Source: Burkholderiales bacterium
GTDB taxonomy: Bacteria; Pseudomonadota; Gammaproteobacteria; Burkholderiales; Burkholderiaceae_C
DNA: 64,000 bases
Direction: 5' to 3'
Assembly: GCA_016191525.1 (NCBI GenBank)
Contig: JACPOK010000019.1
Coordinates: 186,001-250,000, forward strand
The stretch's first letter is position 1. Each line of letters begins with the position of its first letter. Both the position numbers and the translations under genes were made by a program. This document shows positions 8,844-16,968 of the stretch, one piece after another. The notes under the pieces were generated by a model. It made no database searches and was not told where the DNA came from. It saw only the letters and a list, made by a program, of their open reading frames with translations.

Positions 8844-9173
8844 ATGACCGACCCCGAATTCATGGATCGCGCCGAGGCGCTGCTGGCCAGCATCGAAGGC
8901 GCCTGCGACCGCATCAACGACGAATCCGACGCCGACATCGACAACCAGCGGGTGGGCGGCATGGTGACTCTCACGTTCACCAACGGCAGCCAGATCATCG
9001 TCAACCTGCAAAAACCGCTGCACGAAATATGGATGGCCGCCAAGGCCGGCGGCTTCCACTACAAGTTTGACGGCGCGCAGTGGAGCGACACCAAGGGCCA
9101 GGGCGAGTTCTTCGCCAACCTGACCCGCTACGCGAGCGAGCAGGCCAGCCGGCCGCTGGAGTTCGCGGCTTAG
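8844..9173 (+). CDS. cyaY: iron donor protein CyaY (bacterial frataxin)
   Basis: CyaY binds iron and modulates IscS-driven Fe-S cluster assembly. The 109-residue product has the frataxin alpha-beta sandwich: an acidic first helix with Asp/Glu iron-binding residues ([14 protein letters not shown]), then strands with [14 protein letters not shown] and the conserved [19 protein letters not shown] segment. Length matches the family. ATG at 8844 follows the divergent lptM start. The 3' end nearly touches the convergent PBP1A gene. Confidence 0.95.
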   Translation: MTDPEFMDRAEALLASIEGACDRINDESDADIDNQRVGGMVTLTFTNGSQIIVNLQKPLHEIWMAAKAGGFHYKFDGAQWSDTKGQGEFFANLTRYASEQASRPLEFAA

Positions 9174-9176
9174 GCC

Positions 9177-11615
9177 TTAGTTCCGGAACAGGTCGAGGAT
9201 GCTCTTGCGCTCGTCCGCGGGGGGCATCGTCTGGCGGGTGGGCGGCAGGCCTTCGGAATTCATCAGGCTCTTGTCCTCCGGCACCGGCGGGGCGCCCGGG
9301 CTGCTGCCCGGCGTCATGCCCAGGCTGGTGACGCCGTTGTTGCGCGCGTATTCCTCGTAGTACCACTCGCCGCCCTGGTTGACCACGCCTTCGGGTGCGC
9401 GCGGCTCCATCACCGGCACGCCCTTGAGCGCGGTTTCCATGAAAGTGATCCACACCGGCAGCGACAGGCCGCCGCCGGTTTCGCGGTCGCCCAGCGACCG
9501 CGGTGTGTCGTAGCCCATCCAGACGATGGCCGTGAGCGTGGGCTGGAAGCCCGCGAACCAGGTGTCGATGGCGTCGTTGGTGGTGCCGGTCTTGCCGTAC
9601 AGGTCGACCCGCTTGAGCGTGGCCTGCGCCTTGGCGGCCGTGCCGACACGCGCCACTTCGTTAAGCAGGCGCTCCATCACGAACGCGTTGCGCTCGTCGA
9701 TCGCGCGCACCGATTCATTGGGCAGCGGCGGCTGGCTTTCCACCAGCGTCTTGCCCTTCTGGTCGGTGATCTTGGTGATCAGCCACGGGTTGACGCGGTA
9801 GCCGCCGTTGGCGAACACCGAGTAGGCCGTGGCCATCTGCATCGGCGTCACTGAGCCCGCGCCCAGCGCCATGGTGAGGTAGGGCGGGTGCTTGTCGGCG
9901 TCGAAGCCGAAGCGGCTGATCCAGTCCTGCGCGTTCTGCGCGCCCACCGCCTGCAGGATGCGGATGGAGACCATGTTCTTGGACTTGGCCAGCGCCGTGT
10001 GCAGCGGCATGGGGCCTTCGAACTTGCCGTCGTAGTTCTTCGGCTCCCAGGGCTGGCCGCCGGTGACGCCGGCGTCGAAGAACAGCGGCGAGTCGTTGAC
10101 GATGGTGGAGGGCGTGAAGCCCTTTTCCAGCGCGGCCGAGTAGATGAAGGGCTTGAAGCTGGAGCCGGGCTGGCGCCAGGCCTGGGTGACGTGGTTGAAC
10201 TTGTTCTTGTTGAAATCGAACCCGCCGACCAGCGCATGGATGGCGCCGTCGCGCGGGTCGATGGCGACGAATGCGCCCTCGACTTCCGGCAGCTGGGTGA
10301 TTTCCCAGGTGTTCTTGGGCGTTTTGGCCACGCGGATCACCGCGCCGCGGCGGATCTTGATCTTGGGCGGCGCCTTGTCCGAGAGGCCCGACTGCGCGGG
10401 CTTGAGGCCATCGCCGGTGATTTCCACCTGCTCGCCCGACTGGCGCACCGCCAGGATCCGCTTGGGGTTGGCTTCCATCACCACGGCGGCCATCACGTCG
10501 CCGTTGTCCGGGTGCTCGGCCAGCGCGTCGTCGATGGCTTCTTCCAGTTCCTTGGGGTTGGCCGGCAGGTCGACGAATTCCTCGGGGCCGCGGTAGATCT
10601 GGCGGCGCTCGTAATCCATGATGCCCTTGCGCAGAGCGCGGTACGCCGTGTCCTGCTCCACGGCGCGGACGGTGGTGTATACGTTCAGGCCGCGGGTGTA
10701 GGTCTCGTCGCCGTACTGGGAGTAGACCAGCTGGCGCACCGTCTCGGCGATGTATTCCGCATGCACCTTGGTGTTGTCGCCGCCGCTGCGCACCTTCAGC
10801 TCCTGCTTCTTGGCGGCTTCGGCTTCCTCGGCCGTGATGTAGCCGTTTTCCTGCATGCGCTCGATGATGTAGAGCTGGCGGCTGCGGGCGCGGCTGGGGT
10901 TGGTGATGGGGTTGTTGCCAGACGGTGATTTGGGCAGCCCGGCCAGCATGGCGGCCTCCGCGATGGTGATGTCCTTCATCGGCTTGCCGAAGTAGGCTTC
11001 GGAGGCCGCGGCGAAGCCATAGGCCCGGTTGCCCAGGAAGATCTGGTTCATGTAGATCTCAAGGATCTGGTCCTTGGACAGCATGTGCTCCAGCTTGAAC
11101 GTCAGCAGCACTTCATAGAGCTTGCGGGTGAACGTCTTTTCCGTGGACAGGTACACGTTGCGCGCCACCTGCATGGTGATGGTGGAGGCCCCCTGGCTCT
11201 TCACCCGGCCCAGGTTGGCCAGCGCCGCCCGCACCAGGCCCTTGTAATCCACCCCGCCATGCGAATAGAAACGCGAATCCTCGATCGCCAGCACGGCGTC
11301 TTTCATGACCTTGGGGATCTGGGCGATGGGGGTCAGGTTGCGCCGCTCCTCGCCGAATTCGCCCATCAGCAGGCCGTCGGCGGAAAACACCCGCAGCGGC
11401 AGCTTGGGGCGGTAATCCGAAAGGTCGGAGATGTCGGGCAGGTTGGGGTAGGCCACGGCCAGGGCCACGCCCACGATGGTCAGGACCGAGAAAACGCCGG
11501 CCGCCGCGATTCCCGTGATCCACATGCCGGCGCGCAACAGGCGCCGGCGCCATGCCGGGGCCGCTCCGGGTGAGGAAGGGCTGGCGGCTGGTCCGGGAGA
11601 ATTGTCAGAAGGCAT
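9177..11615 (-). CDS. mrcA: penicillin-binding protein 1A (bifunctional transglycosylase/transpeptidase)
   Basis: Class A PBP that polymerises and cross-links peptidoglycan at the outer face of the inner membrane. The 812-residue form has a short cytoplasmic tail, one membrane helix near 25-50, a GT51 transglycosylase domain (EDSRFYSHGG, GASTITMQVARN), an OB-like insertion and the transpeptidase domain with SxxK in PGSSFKPF, SKN in AKSKNMVS and KTGTT. The ATG at 11615 is preferred to the in-frame ATG at 11639, because 11639 overlaps a TATAAT that looks like the -10 box and lacks a ribosome site. Divergent from pilM, a gene pair I recall as common in this group. Confidence 0.93.
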   Translation of the reverse strand: MPSDNSPGPAASPSSPGAAPAWRRRLLRAGMWITGIAAAGVFSVLTIVGVALAVAYPNLPDISDLSDYRPKLPLRVFSADGLLMGEFGEERRNLTPIAQIPKVMKDAVLAIEDSRFYSHGGVDYKGLVRAALANLGRVKSQGASTITMQVARNVYLSTEKTFTRKLYEVLLTFKLEHMLSKDQILEIYMNQIFLGNRAYGFAAASEAYFGKPMKDITIAEAAMLAGLPKSPSGNNPITNPSRARSRQLYIIERMQENGYITAEEAEAAKKQELKVRSGGDNTKVHAEYIAETVRQLVYSQYGDETYTRGLNVYTTVRAVEQDTAYRALRKGIMDYERRQIYRGPEEFVDLPANPKELEEAIDDALAEHPDNGDVMAAVVMEANPKRILAVRQSGEQVEITGDGLKPAQSGLSDKAPPKIKIRRGAVIRVAKTPKNTWEITQLPEVEGAFVAIDPRDGAIHALVGGFDFNKNKFNHVTQAWRQPGSSFKPFIYSAALEKGFTPSTIVNDSPLFFDAGVTGGQPWEPKNYDGKFEGPMPLHTALAKSKNMVSIRILQAVGAQNAQDWISRFGFDADKHPPYLTMALGAGSVTPMQMATAYSVFANGGYRVNPWLITKITDQKGKTLVESQPPLPNESVRAIDERNAFVMERLLNEVARVGTAAKAQATLKRVDLYGKTGTTNDAIDTWFAGFQPTLTAIVWMGYDTPRSLGDRETGGGLSLPVWITFMETALKGVPVMEPRAPEGVVNQGGEWYYEEYARNNGVTSLGMTPGSSPGAPPVPEDKSLMNSEGLPPTRQTMPPADERKSILDLFRN

Positions 11616-11798
11616 AAAAATCCACGTAAGGTCCCGCAACCATTATAAAAATCGGGTTCCGGGCACCGGGGGCGAAATCGGCCGCCGCTTCGGGCAGGGC
11701 TTGCCCACCCCCGCCAGCCTCTGCCGGGTCTTACAGTATCGCAGGTTGCCGCGTCAGTTTTTGGCAACGATCGGTACACCCTAAATGGGAAAAATCCT

Positions 11799-11827
11799 TT
11801 GCGTGACAAGGATGTTACTGCTAGCAT
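11799..11827 (+). promoter_or_regulatory. possible sigma-70 promoter of the pilMNOPQ operon
   Basis: TTGCGT (11799-11804), 17 bases, then TAGCAT (11822-11827) gives 3/6 and 4/6 matches with ideal spacing, 57 bases before the pilM start. The 268-base mrcA-pilM gap shows no other feature I could support besides the TATAAT near 11640 on the minus strand. Confidence 0.35.
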
Positions 11828-11883
11828 TGAAGTGAATTCTTAACTTTGTTACGTGCCGAAATGAGCCGTTTCAGGAGACTGTC

Positions 11884-12963
11884 TTGATCTCTCTGGGGTC
11901 GTTGTTTAGCCGCCAACCCGCGCCGCTGTTGGGTCTGGATATCAGTTCGTCCAGCGTCAAGCTGGTGGAACTGGGCCGCGACAAGGAGGGAAACCTCATC
12001 CTGGAGCGTTGCGCCATCGAGCCGCTGGAGCGCGGCTGGATCACGGATGGCAACGTGGAAAAGTTCGAGGAAGTCGCCGAGGCGATGCGCCGGGTGGTCA
12101 AGAAAAGCGGCACCCGCACCAAGAACGTGGCGATGGCGCTGCCGCCGTCGGCCGTCATTACCAAGAAGATCATCCTTCCCGGCGGCCTGACCGAGCAGGA
12201 GCTGGAGCTGCAGGTCGAGACCGAGGCCAACCAGTACATTCCCTTCTCCCTGGACGAAGTGAGCCTGGATTTCTGCGTGATCGGGCCCAGCCCCACTTCG
12301 GTGGGCGATGTGGAAGTGCTGATCGCCGCGTCACGCCGCGAGAAGGTTCAGGACCGCCAGGGCCTGGCCGAGGCGGCGGGCCTGAAGCCCGTGATCATCG
12401 ACGTCGAGTCGTATTCCTCACGCCTCGCGGCCGGCCGGCTGATCGAGTCGCTGCCCAACAAGGGCCTGGACACCATGGTGGCGCTGTTCGAAGTGGGCGC
12501 CTTCACCACCAGCATGCAGGTCATACGCAACGACGAGGTGCTCTATGACCGGGACCAGGCTTTCGGCGGCGCGCAGCTCCCCCAGCTGATCGTGCGGCAG
12601 TACGGCTTTTCGCCGGAAGAAGCGGAAAGCAAGAAGCGCAGCGGCGACCTGCCCGAGGACTATGAATCGGGCGTGCTCAAGCCCTTCGTTGAGAGCATGG
12701 CCCAGGAAATCGCCCGCGCCATGCAGTTCTTCTTTACCAGCACGCCGCACAACCGCGTGGACTACGTGATGCTGGCGGGCGGCTCCGCGGCGCTGCCCGG
12801 CCTGACCGAAGTCGTGACGCAGCAGACCTCGTTCACCTGCGCGCTGGCAGACCCGTTTGAGGGCATGCACATCGGCGAAGGCGTGCGCGAGAAGAAGATG
12901 CGCCGAGAAGCGCCTTCCTACCTCACCTCCTGCGGCCTGGCCATGCGGAGGTTCCTGCAGTGA
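11884..12963 (+). CDS. pilM: type IV pilus assembly protein PilM
   Basis: PilM is the cytoplasmic actin-like protein that binds the PilN N-terminus and links the inner-membrane alignment complex to the pilus motors. The 359-residue product has the FtsA/PilM fold: LLGLDISSSSVKLVEL at the N-terminus, the ESYSSRL-type middle region and a C-terminal ATP-binding stretch VMLAGGSAALPGL. The start is TTG at 11884, preceded by AGGAG at the right spacing; the upstream ATG at 11861 leads to a stop after eight codons. First gene of the pilMNOPQ operon. Confidence 0.93.
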   Translation: MISLGSLFSRQPAPLLGLDISSSSVKLVELGRDKEGNLILERCAIEPLERGWITDGNVEKFEEVAEAMRRVVKKSGTRTKNVAMALPPSAVITKKIILPGGLTEQELELQVETEANQYIPFSLDEVSLDFCVIGPSPTSVGDVEVLIAASRREKVQDRQGLAEAAGLKPVIIDVESYSSRLAAGRLIESLPNKGLDTMVALFEVGAFTTSMQVIRNDEVLYDRDQAFGGAQLPQLIVRQYGFSPEEAESKKRSGDLPEDYESGVLKPFVESMAQEIARAMQFFFTSTPHNRVDYVMLAGGSAALPGLTEVVTQQTSFTCALADPFEGMHIGEGVREKKMRREAPSYLTSCGLAMRRFLQ

Positions 12964-13598
12964 TCCTGATCAACCTGCTGCCCCACCGCGAAGCGGCGCG
13001 CAAGCGCAAGCGCGAGTCGTTCTATGTCGCCCTGGGCGCATCGGCCCTGGTCGGCGGTGTGATCGCCGGCGCGATCTTCCTCTGGTATGCGGCGCAGATC
13101 GCGGTGCAGGAAAGCCGGAACGTGGCGCTTGAAACCGAGATCAAGCGGCTGGAAGGCCAGATCAAGGACATTGCCAACCTGCAGACCGAAATCGCCGCCC
13201 TGCGCGCGCGCCAGCAGGCGGTGGAAGACCTGCAGGCCGACCGCAACATGCCGGTGCACCTGCTGAACGAGCTTGTGCGCCAGTTGCCAGATGGGGTCTA
13301 TGTGACGTCCGTGCGGCAGGAAAACCAGGTGGTGTCCATCCTGGGCGTGGCGCAATCCAACGAGCGGGTCTCGGAATTGCTGCGCAACCTGGGCAACAAC
13401 AGCCCCTGGCTGACCCGGCCGGAACTGGTGGAAATCGTCGCGGGCTCTGTGGCCCTGACACCGCGCGACCAGCGCCGTGTGGCCAATTTCAACGTCCGGG
13501 TCAGGCTGCTGCGTGCGAGCGAAGCGCAGAAGGCAGCGCCTGCCGCAAGTGGGGCCGCGGCCCCGGCAGCGGCTGCCTCGGCCGCCGCAAAGTCATAG
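12960..13598 (+). CDS. pilN: type IV pilus assembly protein PilN
   Basis: PilN is a bitopic inner-membrane protein of the pilus alignment complex. The 212-residue product starts with the PilM-binding motif INLLPHRE (residues 3-10), followed by a basic stretch, one membrane helix near 23-45 and a periplasmic coiled-coil plus ferredoxin-like domain. The C-terminus ends in an Ala/Pro tail. The start is GTG at 12960, overlapping the pilM stop, so translation is coupled. Confidence 0.93.
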   Translation: MILINLLPHREAARKRKRESFYVALGASALVGGVIAGAIFLWYAAQIAVQESRNVALETEIKRLEGQIKDIANLQTEIAALRARQQAVEDLQADRNMPVHLLNELVRQLPDGVYVTSVRQENQVVSILGVAQSNERVSELLRNLGNNSPWLTRPELVEIVAGSVALTPRDQRRVANFNVRVRLLRASEAQKAAPAASGAAAPAAAASAAAKS

Positions 13599-13607
13599 AA
13601 CCGAGCC

Positions 13608-14276
13608 ATGGCATCCATTTCCCTTCCCAAGCTGGACTTCAAGGCCATACAGCAGCAGGTGCTGGGGCAATTCCGTGGGCTCAACCCGCGTGACCCTTCG
13701 TCCTGGCCGGTCGTTCCGCGGTTCGCCCTGTGCGTCGTGGTCATGGCGGCGATCGTCGCCGTGCTGTGGTTCGTGTGGCTGAACGGCTCCGACGCGGAAC
13801 TGCAGACCCAGCAGACCAAGGAAGAGGCCCTGCGCGAGGATTTCAAGAAGAAGCTGGCACAGGCGGTGAACCTCGACGCGTTGAAGAAGCAGCGCGAACA
13901 GGTGGCTCAATACGTGACGCAGCTTGAAAAACAGCTGCCCAGCAAGGCCGAGATGGACGCGCTGCTTTCGGATATCAACCAGGCTGGCCTGGGCCGCAGC
14001 CTCGTGTTCGACCTGTTCCGTCCGGGCCAGGTCAGTGTCAAGGACTATTACGCCGAACTCCCCATCGCGCTGCGCGTTACCGGGCGTTATCACGACGTCG
14101 GCTCGTTCGCTTCGGACATCGCCAATCTTTCGCGCATCGTGACGCTGAACAACGTCAGCGTCATCCCCAAGGGGGATGGCGGCATGGTGATGGAAGCGAC
14201 AGCCAAGACCTTCCGCTACCTGGACTCGGACGAAGTCTCCGCGCAGCGCAAGGCGGTGACGGGAGCGAAGAAGTGA
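13608..14276 (+). CDS. pilO: type IV pilus assembly protein PilO
   Basis: PilO pairs with PilN in the periplasm and connects the inner-membrane platform to PilP and the secretin. The 222-residue product has a cytoplasmic N-terminus, one membrane helix (VVVMAAIVAVLWFVWL, about 42-60), a coiled coil (about 65-115, KKKLAQAVNLDALKKQREQV) and a ferredoxin-like C-terminal domain (GRYHDVGSFASDIANL). Nine bases after pilN, and overlapping pilP by 4 bases. Confidence 0.93.
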   Translation: MASISLPKLDFKAIQQQVLGQFRGLNPRDPSSWPVVPRFALCVVVMAAIVAVLWFVWLNGSDAELQTQQTKEEALREDFKKKLAQAVNLDALKKQREQVAQYVTQLEKQLPSKAEMDALLSDINQAGLGRSLVFDLFRPGQVSVKDYYAELPIALRVTGRYHDVGSFASDIANLSRIVTLNNVSVIPKGDGGMVMEATAKTFRYLDSDEVSAQRKAVTGAKK

Positions 14277-14818
14277 CGCCCCGGTTCGCGCTCGTTGCCA
14301 CCGCCGCGGCGCTCCTGGTGTCCGGCTGCGGTTCGTCGGACAGCGACGAGGTTCAGCAATGGATGACGGAACAACGGGCGCAAACCAAGCCCAAGGTCCA
14401 GCCCATTCCCGAGCCCAAGAAATTCTCGCCGCAAGCCTATACGCAGGAAACTTCGATCGACCCGTTCAGCAACCAGAAGCTGACGCAGGCGCTGAAGCGC
14501 GAGTCCGCGGCGCAGGCCATCACCAATGGCGCGCTGATCGCCCCGGAACTCGCAAGGCGCAAGGAACCGCTCGAAAGCTATCCCCTTGACTCCATGGTCA
14601 TGGTTGGCAGCTTGATCAAGCAGGGCCAGCTCGTCGCGCTGCTGCGCATCGACAACCTTCTGTACCAGGTCCGTCCCGGCAACTACCTCGGGCAAAACTA
14701 CGGAAAGATCACCAAGGTGGGTGAGACCGAAGTCGTGCTGCGCGAAATCGTGCAGGACGCCGCGGGAGAATGGATAGAGCGCCCCGCTACATTGCAATTG
14801 CAAGAGAGGTCAAAATGA
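14273..14818 (+). CDS. pilP: type IV pilus assembly lipoprotein PilP
   Basis: PilP is an inner-membrane lipoprotein that docks the PilNO complex to the periplasmic domains of PilQ. The 181-residue product has a lipoprotein signal with Cys19 (LLVSGCG), a long unstructured Pro/Lys-rich region to about 80, and a C-terminal beta-domain (VGSLIKQGQLVALLRIDNLLYQV, GNYLGQNYGKI). Start GTG at 14273 overlaps the pilO stop, and the stop overlaps the pilQ start (ATGA). Confidence 0.92.
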   Translation: MTPRFALVATAAALLVSGCGSSDSDEVQQWMTEQRAQTKPKVQPIPEPKKFSPQAYTQETSIDPFSNQKLTQALKRESAAQAITNGALIAPELARRKEPLESYPLDSMVMVGSLIKQGQLVALLRIDNLLYQVRPGNYLGQNYGKITKVGETEVVLREIVQDAAGEWIERPATLQLQERSK

Positions 14819-16935
14819 ACAACAACTGGATGACATGGCGGCGGTCGTTGGCTTTGGGAGCCGCCGCTCTCGCTGCCAGCCTGTCGCTCGCCTCGCACGC
14901 GCAAACGGTAGTCGAATCCGTCAGCAGTTCCATCCAGGGTGGCGCGGAAGTGATCCGGATCGACTTCTCCCAGCCGCTTGCCGCCGTTCCCGCCGGTTTC
15001 GCCATCCAGGCGCCAGCGCGCATCGCGCTTGACGTGCCCAACGCCAGCAACGGGCTGGGCAAATCCACCGTTGAAATCAACCAAGGCAATGTGAAGTCGG
15101 TGAATGTGGTACAGGCTGGCGAGCGGACCCGGCTGGTGCTCAATCTCAAGACGGCTACTGCCTATAGCGCACAGCTTCAGGGCAAGTCGCTGCTGGTCAC
15201 GCTCGAGACGCTGGGCGTCGCGCAGCCCACTTCCCCGGGGCAGCTTGCGTTCGCCGAAAGCCGCAACCGGGACACCCAGCCGATCCGGGACGTTGATTTC
15301 CGGCGTGGCACCGACAGCTCCGGCCGCGTGATCGTGGACTTGCCCAATAACCAGGTGGGCGTGGACATTCGCCAGCAAGGCCAGACGCTGGTGGTGGAAT
15401 TCCTGAAATCCTCGCTGCCTGAAGGCCTGCGCCGGCGACTGGATGTGGCCGATTTCGGCACCCCCGTACAGAACGTCACCACCTTCCAGGCGGGGGACCG
15501 GGTCCGGGTGGTCATCGAGCCCAAGGGTGCGTGGGAGCACAGTGCTTACCAGAGCGACAATCAGTTTGTCATCGAGGTGCGCCAGCAGAAGGTCGATCCT
15601 TCCAAGCTGACTCAGGGCCCGGGCTACAGCGGCGAGAAACTTTCGCTGAACTTCCAGAATATCGAAGTGCGTTCCCTGCTGCAGGTCATCGCCGACTTCA
15701 CCAACTTCAACATCATCACGTCGGACTCCGTCAGCGGCGCGGTGACCCTGCGCCTGAAGGACGTTCCCTGGGACCAGGCGCTGGACATCATCCTGCAGGC
15801 CAAGGGCCTGGGCATGCGCAAGACGGGCAACGTGCTGTGGATCGCTCCCAAGGACGAGATCGCGGCCAAGGAAAAGCTCGACCTGGAGTCCAAGAACGCC
15901 ATCCAGAACCTGGAGAGCGTGCGCACGCAGGCCTTCCAGCTGAACTACACCAAGGCCGCGGACATCGCTGCCCAATTGACCAGCGGATCCGGCGCGGCGC
16001 GCATCCTGAGCACGCGCGGCAGCGTCATCGCGGAACCCCGCACCAACCAGCTGTTTGTAACCGACATCGGAGTTCGGCTGGAGCAGGTACAGCAGCTGAT
16101 CGGCAAGCTGGACATTGCGGTCCGGCAGGTGCTGATCGAAGCACGCATCGTCGAGGCGTCCGATACGTTCGGCAAGTCGCTTGGCGTGCGATTGGGCGGC
16201 AGTGACCTGCGCGGCGTGCGGGGCGGAGATCCGGGTTACGCGCTCGGCAGTGGCAATCGCGTGGCACTGGGCGGTACATATAACGCGGTTTCCACCACGA
16301 CCGGCGAATCGGGTGGCACGCTGGATACGACAAACACAACGTTCGTCAATCTGCCAGCGTCGGGCCAGGGCGGCTTCAGCCCTTCGACCTTCGCTATCTC
16401 GCTTTTCAGTGCGGCAGCCAATCGGTTTCTGAACCTTGAGTTGTCTGCCCTTGAGGCCGACGGCAAGGGCAAGCTGGTGTCCAGCCCCCGCATCGTCACC
16501 GCTGACCAGACCAGGGCGTCGATCGAGCAGGGTACGGAATTTCCCTACCAGCAGGCCACCTCCAGCGGCGCCACTTCCGTCGCATTCCGCCGCGCCACGC
16601 TGCGCCTGGACGTGACGCCCCAGATCACGCCGGAAGGCAACATCATTCTTGATCTGGACATCAGCAAGGACAGCCGCGGCGAAACCACAGCTGCCGGTAT
16701 CGCCATCAACACCAAGCACATCAAGACCCAGGTGCTGGTTGAAAACGGCGGAACCGTCGTTATCGGCGGTATTTTCGAACTCACCGAAACCGAAAACGAA
16801 GCACGCGTGCCATTCCTGGGCGATCTGCCTGGGGTGGGCAACCTGTTCAAGACCAAGCAGCGTTCCTCGAGCAAACAGGAAATGCTGGTTTTCATCACAC
16901 CTAAAATGATCGCGGATCGTGCGGCGGCACGGTAG
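14815..16935 (+). CDS. pilQ: type IV pilus secretin PilQ
   Basis: PilQ forms the outer-membrane channel through which type IV pili emerge. The 706-residue precursor has a signal peptide (cleaved near ASHAQ), two AMIN domains (about 30-260), N0/N1 secretin domains (LSLNFQNIEVRSLLQVIADF; LEQVQQLIGKLD) and the C-terminal secretin core with the conserved VLVENGGTVVIGGI and VPFLGDLPGVGNLF blocks. The ATG at 14815 overlaps the pilP stop. A Gly/Ser/Thr-rich insertion near 470-520 is in the secretin domain. No pilW-type pilotin gene is adjacent. Confidence 0.95.
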   Translation: MNNNWMTWRRSLALGAAALAASLSLASHAQTVVESVSSSIQGGAEVIRIDFSQPLAAVPAGFAIQAPARIALDVPNASNGLGKSTVEINQGNVKSVNVVQAGERTRLVLNLKTATAYSAQLQGKSLLVTLETLGVAQPTSPGQLAFAESRNRDTQPIRDVDFRRGTDSSGRVIVDLPNNQVGVDIRQQGQTLVVEFLKSSLPEGLRRRLDVADFGTPVQNVTTFQAGDRVRVVIEPKGAWEHSAYQSDNQFVIEVRQQKVDPSKLTQGPGYSGEKLSLNFQNIEVRSLLQVIADFTNFNIITSDSVSGAVTLRLKDVPWDQALDIILQAKGLGMRKTGNVLWIAPKDEIAAKEKLDLESKNAIQNLESVRTQAFQLNYTKAADIAAQLTSGSGAARILSTRGSVIAEPRTNQLFVTDIGVRLEQVQQLIGKLDIAVRQVLIEARIVEASDTFGKSLGVRLGGSDLRGVRGGDPGYALGSGNRVALGGTYNAVSTTTGESGGTLDTTNTTFVNLPASGQGGFSPSTFAISLFSAAANRFLNLELSALEADGKGKLVSSPRIVTADQTRASIEQGTEFPYQQATSSGATSVAFRRATLRLDVTPQITPEGNIILDLDISKDSRGETTAAGIAINTKHIKTQVLVENGGTVVIGGIFELTETENEARVPFLGDLPGVGNLFKTKQRSSSKQEMLVFITPKMIADRAAAR

Positions 16936-16968
16936 GCACACTCGCAAACGGAATCAGGAAGCATCCAA

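Noticed and set aside
8589..9059. 156-codon minus-strand reading that extends lptM upstream across cyaY
   Set aside because: The LptM signature and lipobox start from the ATG at 8831; the extension is antisense to the conserved cyaY gene.
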